This document shows positions 5,003 through 8,612 of a stretch of DNA of 8,612 nt, piece after piece. The notes below the pieces were generated by a model that ran no database searches, had not been told where the DNA came from, and worked only from the letters and a program-made list of their open reading frames with translations. Source of the stretch: JBAYVY01 sp041674345 (lineage in GTDB: Bacteria; Planctomycetota; Phycisphaerae; Phycisphaerales; Zrk34). The stretch's first letter is position 1; the number at the start of each line of letters is the position of its first letter. The position numbers and the translations under genes were made by a program. The stretch lies in the NCBI GenBank assembly GCA_041674345.1, contig JBAYVY010000146.1, positions 1 to 8,612 of the forward strand. Direction: 5' to 3'.

Positions 5003-6210
5003 CCACCATCACTGATTCACGTTGCGACCACCTGCTCGAACAGATGCACAAACACGACGGGCTGGCACCCGTCGATCTCGACCGCTTCTGGGCCGACGAC
5101 GCCAAAGCCAAAGCCGACCCCTTCGCGCCCGACTGCCCGCAGGTTCCCTGCGGCGTGATGATGAGCGGTGAAGCGGTGTGGGACGAACTGGGCATCCCCG
5201 AAGACTGGACGCGATACGAGTTCGACCCGCCCTATCGCGCGGAGTTGCATCGCCGATACAACGACATCGCCGAACGCATCGTCGGCCGGCGATTGCTGAA
5301 TGAATCGGTCCCCGATGCGTCGCTGCGATATCCGAAGACCCAATCGCTGGCCGATATCTTCGAGGCCGGGCAGAAGTGGCAAAACGGATCATGGTGGTTG
5401 CTCGAAGCGGCACACAACGAAGATGAACTGAAATCGTTGTTGGATCGCGTCGAAAAACGTCTGGACCCCCGGAATCCCCGAAACCCCCGGAAGTTGCGGG
5501 ATTTCGTGTTGCCGCCGGAATGGGACGCGGAGAAAGATCGGCTGATGCGACTGGGCGTCAAGCCCCCGCTGTATCGAGGCCAGCGCGGGCCGGTGACGTT
5601 CGCCACGAGCATCTACGGCCCGGAAAACCTGCTCTACCTGATACTCGACCACCCCGAACTGGCCGGTCGCTTGCGCGATACGATCATGCGGGCGATGCTG
5701 GGGTTGGCCAAGGTACTGGATGATGAAGCGGGCTGGACACCGGACAGCGATTTCGGCCGGGGCTTCTGGTTCGCCGATGATAATTGCGCGTTGCTCACGC
5801 CGGACATGTACGAGTTTTTCGGGTATCCGATTCTGAAGGCGATCTTCGGGCGATACGCGCCGCGCCCCGGCGATGCGCGTTTTCAGCACAGCGATTCGGA
5901 CATGGGGCATCTGCTGCCGATATTGGGGCGGTTGAAATTGACGGGCGTGAACTTCGGGCCGAAGGTGCTGGTCGAGCGGATTCGACCGCATCTGCCGGGG
6001 GCGGTGATTGAGGGCGTACTGGCACCCTTCACGTTCAGCCGCGATGACCGCGCGGGCATCGTGAACGAATTCCTGCGCGACTTCGATCAGGCACGGGGCG
6101 GCAAGGGCCTGAAGTTCGCCACCGCCGGTTCGATCAACAACGGATCGAAGCTCGCGGGGATGCGGCTGATCATGTCGGCGATCCAGCATTTCGGGCGATA
6201 CGATCGGTGA
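4999..6210 (+). CDS. uroporphyrinogen decarboxylase-superfamily (URO-D-like) protein
   Basis: The 403-residue protein resembles the URO-D/cobalamin-independent methionine synthase superfamily rather than HemE itself: the HemE N-terminal Arg-rich substrate motif is absent. Family-like segments include the WWLLEAAHNEDELKSLLDRV helix, GPVTFATSIYGPENLLYLILDHPEL (195-219), FWFADDNCALLTPDMYEFFGYPIL with Asp260-Asp261-Asn262, HSDSDMGHLLPIL (from His297) and GVNFGPKVLVERIRPHLPGA. Corrinoid methyltransferases of this superfamily (MtaA/CmuA type) bind zinc through an HxC motif; here the place is taken by His-Ser-Asp, so zinc-dependent methyl transfer is doubtful. It is translationally coupled to the dioxygenase, which suggests a shared catabolic step. 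Residues 156-165 (DPRNPRNPRK) are encoded by an antisense copy of the dispersed repeat. The 3' end overlaps the converging methyltransferase by 124 bp. Confidence 0.85.
   Translation: MTTITDSRCDHLLEQMHKHDGLAPVDLDRFWADDAKAKADPFAPDCPQVPCGVMMSGEAVWDELGIPEDWTRYEFDPPYRAELHRRYNDIAERIVGRRLLNESVPDASLRYPKTQSLADIFEAGQKWQNGSWWLLEAAHNEDELKSLLDRVEKRLDPRNPRNPRKLRDFVLPPEWDAEKDRLMRLGVKPPLYRGQRGPVTFATSIYGPENLLYLILDHPELAGRLRDTIMRAMLGLAKVLDDEAGWTPDSDFGRGFWFADDNCALLTPDMYEFFGYPILKAIFGRYAPRPGDARFQHSDSDMGHLLPILGRLKLTGVNFGPKVLVERIRPHLPGAVIEGVLAPFTFSRDDRAGIVNEFLRDFDQARGGKGLKFATAGSINNGSKLAGMRLIMSAIQHFGRYDR
5463..5494 (-). repeat. dispersed repeat, copy 4 (antisense inside URO-D-like CDS)
   Basis: Read on the minus strand, this is acttccggggg (5484-5494) followed by degenerate ttccggggg and ttcgggga units. 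On the coding strand it gives the tandem peptide DPRNPRNPRK, located between an alpha-helix and the FVLPPEWD segment. The tandem expansion resembles that of the intergenic copy at 2697-2762. Confidence 0.6.
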
Positions 6211-6911
6211 TTCGCGTGAGTGCTAAGCCGCGAGCGGCCCCCGGAAGTTTTTTGCGACGTTTGAATCGAGGCGTGACGATCCGTGTCGATCACGACTTGG
6301 GCGGGGATTTTCAGATCGCCGATCATCTTGCGCAGTTCATCGGGCGTGAACGCGGCCTGCAACGATTGACGGAATAATTGCCGCGCATGGGGCGATTGGT
6401 CGCCGGCGTGTAATTCCACCAGCGATTCAACTTCATCCTCATCGCGGGGGCGGAACAGATCGCGGATCAGCAGTACGCCGCCGGTTCGCAACACGCGCCA
6501 GCATTCGACGAGCATCTGTTCGGCGCGTGGCGTGGGCAGGTGGTGCAGAATCGTGTTGCTGAACACCGCATCGAAAGCGCCGTCATCGAACGGCAGAGCC
6601 GCGGCATCGGCGGGTTGAAACGTGATGCGATGCTGTTCGCGTGATTCGCGTCGATGCCGCTCGGCGACATCGAGCATGGCTTGTGACAGATCGACGCCGA
6701 GGATGCGGCTGCGGGGAATACGCTGCGCGACCAGCGGCGGTATCAGCCCGTTGCCCGTGCCGACGTCGAGCATGACGCCGCCGGCGCCGAGTTCGACCAA
6801 TCGTTCGATGAACGCGGCGTTGGGGATGCTGAAATCCGCCGCGTCGTACTCGGCGGCTTCGGCGGGGTCGGCCATCACTTCCGGTTCGAGGCGTCGGTCC
6901 ATGTCGTGCAT
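6087..6911 (-). CDS. class I SAM-dependent methyltransferase with repeat-derived C-terminal tail
   Basis: The 274-residue product has a Rossmann-type methyltransferase domain (Methyltransf_11/25 like). Motif I is VMLDVGTGNG (46-55), the acidic residue after strand 2 is Asp74 in GVDLSQAM, the post-II strand region is ADAAALPFDDGAFDAVFSNTILHHL (101-125), and LRTGGVLLIRDLFRP (141-155) is the motif III area. It transfers a methyl group from S-adenosylmethionine; the acceptor is unknown. The domain appears complete by DTDRHASIQTSQK (209-221). After that, TSGGRSRLS is encoded by the dispersed repeat, and the remaining roughly 45 residues run antisense through the spacer and the end of the URO-D-like gene, so the tail looks acquired. 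The start is uncertain. I prefer ATG at 6911 because upstream codons to 6950 encode LPGAGGG from another repeat copy; ATG at 6902 is an alternative. Confidence 0.85.
   Translation of the reverse strand: MHDMDRRLEPEVMADPAEAAEYDAADFSIPNAAFIERLVELGAGGVMLDVGTGNGLIPPLVAQRIPRSRILGVDLSQAMLDVAERHRRESREQHRITFQPADAAALPFDDGAFDAVFSNTILHHLPTPRAEQMLVECWRVLRTGGVLLIRDLFRPRDEDEVESLVELHAGDQSPHARQLFRQSLQAAFTPDELRKMIGDLKIPAQVVIDTDRHASIQTSQKTSGGRSRLSTHANHRSYRPKCWIADMISRIPASFDPLLIEPAVANFRPLPPRA
6222..6248 (-). repeat. dispersed repeat, copy 5 (near-perfect, methyltransferase 3' end)
   Basis: On the minus strand this 27-bp copy differs from the copy-2 sequence at one base, a loop change from cttg to ctcg that keeps the gccg/cggc stem paired. 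It lies between the ends of the two converging genes and is read in frame as TSGGRSRLS by the methyltransferase. Confidence 0.9.
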
Positions 6912-6920
6912 GATACCGCC

Positions 6921-6935
6921 GCCGGCCCCCGGAAG
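6921..6935 (-). repeat. dispersed repeat, copy 6 (partial, methyltransferase 5' end)
   Basis: The minus strand reads cttccgggggccggc, matching the first 13 bases of the repeat core, then diverges into a ggcggcggt run. It lies just upstream of the preferred methyltransferase start, where a ribosome site would be expected, and none is otherwise evident. Confidence 0.6.
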
Positions 6936-6953
6936 ACCTCCGGCGTACACCCG

Positions 6954-7445
6954 TCAGTGGCAATGCTTTGTCATCAGCGGTTCGACCACGGTGTGCAGGC
7001 GATGCCGCACCTCGGTCGGTTGCAAGTCCCAGGTGAACCACCAGTAGTCGATCGCCGCGGCGCGCCAGAACGGAGGCCGGCCGATGCGATGATCGCCCCC
7101 CCGTGCTTCGCGCATGGCCAATATCTCGAACGGCTCGCGCCACATCGCCAGCCCGGCCTCATCCAGCGTGTGCAGGTAATCGCGCCACAGCAACGTCCAG
7201 GTTCCGCTTCGCATCCATCGTTTCAGCCGCCGCTGACACGTGCGAGGCGAGGGATGATTGATCGGCAATTCCTGCCAGCGCGCCTGATGCAACATGACCC
7301 AGAACACCGCGTCGAGCACCTGCCGATCCTCCGACGGCTTACGACCGACCGGGTGCATCCGCCCCACGTCCGGCAACAGCCGCAACACTTCCCATTGCGC
7401 ATCGGTCAGATACACCCGCAACGCCTCTTGCTCACGATTCATCAT
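6954..7445 (-). CDS. solitary IS5-type transposase N-terminal (DUF4096) protein
   Basis: The 163-residue protein carries the DUF4096 domain found at the N-terminus of IS5/IS402-group transposases: YLTDAQWEVLRLLPDVG (12-28), the GRKPSEDRQVLDAVFWVMLHQARWQELP segment (34-61) and the TCQRRLKRWMRSGTWTLLW segment (69-87). In transposases this region binds the element ends and is followed by a DDE catalytic domain. Here it is followed by a Trp/Arg-rich tail (HRIGRPPFWRAAAIDYWWFTWDL, 119-141) and stops; no DDE residues follow in this or neighbouring frames, where the methyltransferase begins. No terminal inverted repeats are evident. It may be a domesticated DNA-binding protein or an orphaned first orf. 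I chose ATG at 7443-7445 because GGGAG lies six bases upstream; the ATG at 7449-7451 overlaps that ribosome site. Confidence 0.8.
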   Translation of the reverse strand: MMNREQEALRVYLTDAQWEVLRLLPDVGRMHPVGRKPSEDRQVLDAVFWVMLHQARWQELPINHPSPRTCQRRLKRWMRSGTWTLLWRDYLHTLDEAGLAMWREPFEILAMREARGGDHRIGRPPFWRAAAIDYWWFTWDLQPTEVRHRLHTVVEPLMTKHCH

Positions 7446-7460
7446 GTTCATCTCCCGCGC

Positions 7461-7491
7461 TTTGTTAACAAACGGGCCTCGATTGTTAAAC
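7461..7491. promoter_or_regulatory. candidate operator: tttgttaacaaa palindrome plus half-site
   Basis: A perfect 12-bp palindrome tttgttaacaaa (7461-7472) lies just upstream of the DUF4096 ribosome site. A second ttgttaa (7483-7489) follows exactly 21 bp after the first, two helical turns away. The spacer separates two divergent genes (7446-7587), so a dimeric regulator could control both. I could not assign convincing -35/-10 boxes, and the regulator is unknown. Confidence 0.45.
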
Positions 7492-7587
7492 GATCTGTCA
7501 CAATCAACCCTTCGCGTTATTTCCAAAAGGTTCCGACACCCCCTCCAACCCGCCCCGCCTCCCGCCTCCGCCCGCCTATCATGCCCC

Positions 7588-8304
7588 ATGCCCCAACCCA
7601 ACCCCGGAACCACCCCCGCCCCCGGCTTGTCCGACATGCGACGTGCTTACCACGCCGACCGGCTCCTCGAAGCCGACGCCGGGCACGATCCGCTGGCGCT
7701 TTTCCATCGCTGGTTCGAGCAGGCGCGTCAATCCGCGCCCGCCCCCTGGTGCGAACCCAACGCCATGACGCTCACCACGGTCGCCCCCGGAACATCGCGA
7801 CCATCGGCGCGCATCGTCTTGCTCAAAGACCTTGACGAAACCGGGTTCGTTTTTTTCACCAATTATCAAAGTCGCAAAGCGCGCGAGTTGGATGCCGCTC
7901 CACACGCGGCCCTGGTGATGCACTGGCCCTGGCTGGAACGGCAGGTGCGGGTGGAAGGTCGCGTTGAAAAAGTTGCGCGGCGGATCAGCGAGGAATACTT
8001 CCGGGGCCGGCCGCGCGGCAGTCAGCTTGGCGCGTGGGTCAGCGATCAATCCACGCCGATGACCCGCGAGCAGATGGATCAGCGACTGGCCGATCTGGAG
8101 CAACAATTCGCCGACCGCGATGTGCCCTGCCCCCCGCACTGGGGCGGCTACCGCTTACTTCTACTTCCGGGGGCGGGGGCGGGGGCGTTACTTCCGGGGG
8201 CGGGGGTCATTGAGTTCTGGCAGGGCCGGCCCGACCGTCTGCATGATCGACTGGAATACCGTCTCGAATCCACCGGCTGGACCCGACGCCGCTTGGGGCC
8301 TTGA
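7588..8304 (+). CDS. pdxH: pyridoxamine/pyridoxine 5'-phosphate oxidase with repeat-encoded insertion
   Basis: PdxH oxidises pyridoxine or pyridoxamine 5'-phosphate to pyridoxal 5'-phosphate using FMN and O2, as a cytoplasmic dimer. The 238-residue product (E. coli 218) shows MRRAY near residue 17, RPSARIVLLK (71-80) and FFTNYQSRKARELD (89-102) at the FMN site, HWPWLERQVRVEG, YFRGRPRGSQLGAWVSDQS (137-155), and WQGRPDRLHDRLEY (211-224) with Arg217 and His219 at the substrate site, ending in RRLGP. Between GGYR and VIEFWQG, residues 190-206 (LLLPGAGAGALLPGAG) replace a turn of about five residues in E. coli PdxH, so about 13 residues are added. They are encoded by two copies of the dispersed repeat in frame. 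I chose ATG 7588; ATG at 7636 would remove a Pro-rich leader. No strong ribosome site is visible. Confidence 0.95.
   Translation: MPQPNPGTTPAPGLSDMRRAYHADRLLEADAGHDPLALFHRWFEQARQSAPAPWCEPNAMTLTTVAPGTSRPSARIVLLKDLDETGFVFFTNYQSRKARELDAAPHAALVMHWPWLERQVRVEGRVEKVARRISEEYFRGRPRGSQLGAWVSDQSTPMTREQMDQRLADLEQQFADRDVPCPPHWGGYRLLLLPGAGAGALLPGAGVIEFWQGRPDRLHDRLEYRLESTGWTRRRLGP
8162..8207 (+). repeat. dispersed repeat, copy 7 (tandem, inside pdxH)
   Basis: The 18-mer tacttccgggggcggggg occurs at 8162-8179 and again at 8189-8206, 27 bp apart, so the tandem duplication adds exactly nine codons. Only the first part of the repeat is retained, followed by gggggc runs. It keeps the pdxH frame and encodes LLPGAG twice. 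Confidence 0.85.
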
Positions 8305-8373
8305 CGGGGTCCGCCCAATGATCCGGGAGTGAGCCAAGGGGGGTGCCGCCGTGACTTGGGTTGGTTGGGGGCC

Positions 8374-8494
8374 GAATGACGAATGACGAAACTCCAATGA
8401 CGAATGAAGGTCCAAATTTCAATGTTCAAAAGAGCCGGCACGTTCATCGGTTTGGAGTTTGAAATTTGGGATTTCATTCGTCATTGGAGTTTCG
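8374..8494. repeat. long hairpin element with gaatgac direct repeats
   Basis: The 22-bp arm at 8387-8408 (beginning cgaaactccaatgac) is a perfect reverse complement of 8473-8494. Just inside, separated by a symmetric three-base mismatch, an 11-bp arm ccaaatttcaa (8412-8422) pairs with 8459-8469. The loop is 36 bases, 8423-8458. Two tandem gaatgac units (8374-8387) abut the left arm. The geometry, AT-rich base content and absence of coding sequence fit a small non-autonomous mobile or intergenic palindromic element. It could also cap the 3' end of pdxH mRNA. Confidence 0.85.
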
Positions 8495-8560
8495 GGGCCT
8501 CTGAAAAACCCCATCCGTCATCGGGGCGATGAACGATTGGCTTGCAACGGCTCGAAAAGC

Positions 8561-8569
8561 TGTGGATAA
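8561..8569 (-). promoter_or_regulatory. single consensus DnaA box
   Basis: tgtggataa is the exact reverse complement of the classical DnaA box TTATCCACA. Only one perfect copy is visible, and the window ends 43 bases later. One such 9-mer in a window of this size is not very improbable by chance, so its role in an origin or in DnaA-controlled transcription is only a possibility. Confidence 0.3.
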
Positions 8570-8612
8570 CCGGCGAAAACTTGCGTGTTGGCCGATGGGG
8601 CGCTATACAGGG

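Larger units (their letters stand above)
8305..8612. other. non-coding right flank
   Basis: I see no supportable gene in the 308 bases after pdxH. The region holds a long hairpin element (8374-8494) and a consensus DnaA box (8561-8569), listed separately. The base composition from 8374 to 8500 is more AT-rich than in the flanking genes. The remaining bases show no pattern I can interpret, and the next gene is probably beyond the window. Confidence 0.5.

Noticed and set aside
5389..6189. 266-codon leftward open frame
   Set aside because: It is a shadow of the URO-D-like gene, which has clear motifs on the other strand.
7788..7800. cgcccccggaaca as another repeat copy in pdxH
   Set aside because: The match is short, and the encoded APGTSRPSARIV has the normal length for PdxH, so no insertion is indicated.
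6906..7835. 309-codon rightward open frame
   Set aside because: It is antisense to the DUF4096 gene and out of frame with pdxH, with no family resemblance.
1..8612. CRISPR array, tRNA or rRNA genes
   Set aside because: No regularly spaced repeats with unique spacers, no cloverleaf and no rRNA-like sequence were seen. The repeats found are dispersed or palindromic.

Overview
The window is GC-rich bacterial DNA, densely coding, with short intergenic gaps full of small palindromic repeats. The gene mix points to Planctomycetota, possibly a Phycisphaerae-like lineage: a PhyH-type dioxygenase coupled to a URO-D-superfamily protein, a stand-alone DUF4096 protein, and word-like intergenic repeats built on gaatgac, gatttctgat and gattgggtgatg. 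This is inference from gene content and repeat style; no rRNA or other phylogenetic marker is present.

Layout. Positions 1-234 hold no recognisable gene, only a strong hairpin and an AT-rich patch. A leftward block follows, read from right to left: hslV (peptidase subunit of HslUV), a small three-helix membrane protein, thyA (thymidylate synthase) and folA (dihydrofolate reductase). The gaps are 46, 39 and 120 bp, so it looks like one transcription unit. ThyA and FolA form the classic dTMP/folate-recycling pair. Divergent from hslV is a rightward block: a class V PLP-dependent aminotransferase, a 223-bp repeat-bearing gap, and then a phytanoyl-CoA-dioxygenase-family protein whose stop overlaps the start of a URO-D-like protein (ATGA). 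A leftward class I SAM methyltransferase converges on that gene and overlaps it. Upstream of the methyltransferase is a leftward solitary IS5-type DUF4096 protein. Divergent from that is pdxH (pyridoxamine/pyridoxine 5'-phosphate oxidase). The last 300 bp are non-coding and hold a 108-bp hairpin element and a consensus DnaA box.

The most unusual feature is a short dispersed GC-rich repeat. Its core is acttccggggg followed by ccgcttgcggcttagcga, about 29 bp, with a gccg-cttg-cggc hairpin inside. I count seven convincing or partial copies plus one weak one, in both orientations. Some lie in intergenic gaps. Others sit inside reading frames without breaking them: pdxH, the aminotransferase, the URO-D-like gene, probably hslV, and both ends of the methyltransferase. 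Four of its six reading frames contain no stop, which would allow in-frame insertion. In the methyltransferase the copy appears to have destroyed the original stop region, giving a tail of about 53 residues antisense to the neighbouring gene. This resembles in principle the in-gene palindromic elements of Rickettsia, but the sequence differs and I do not recognise it as a named family.
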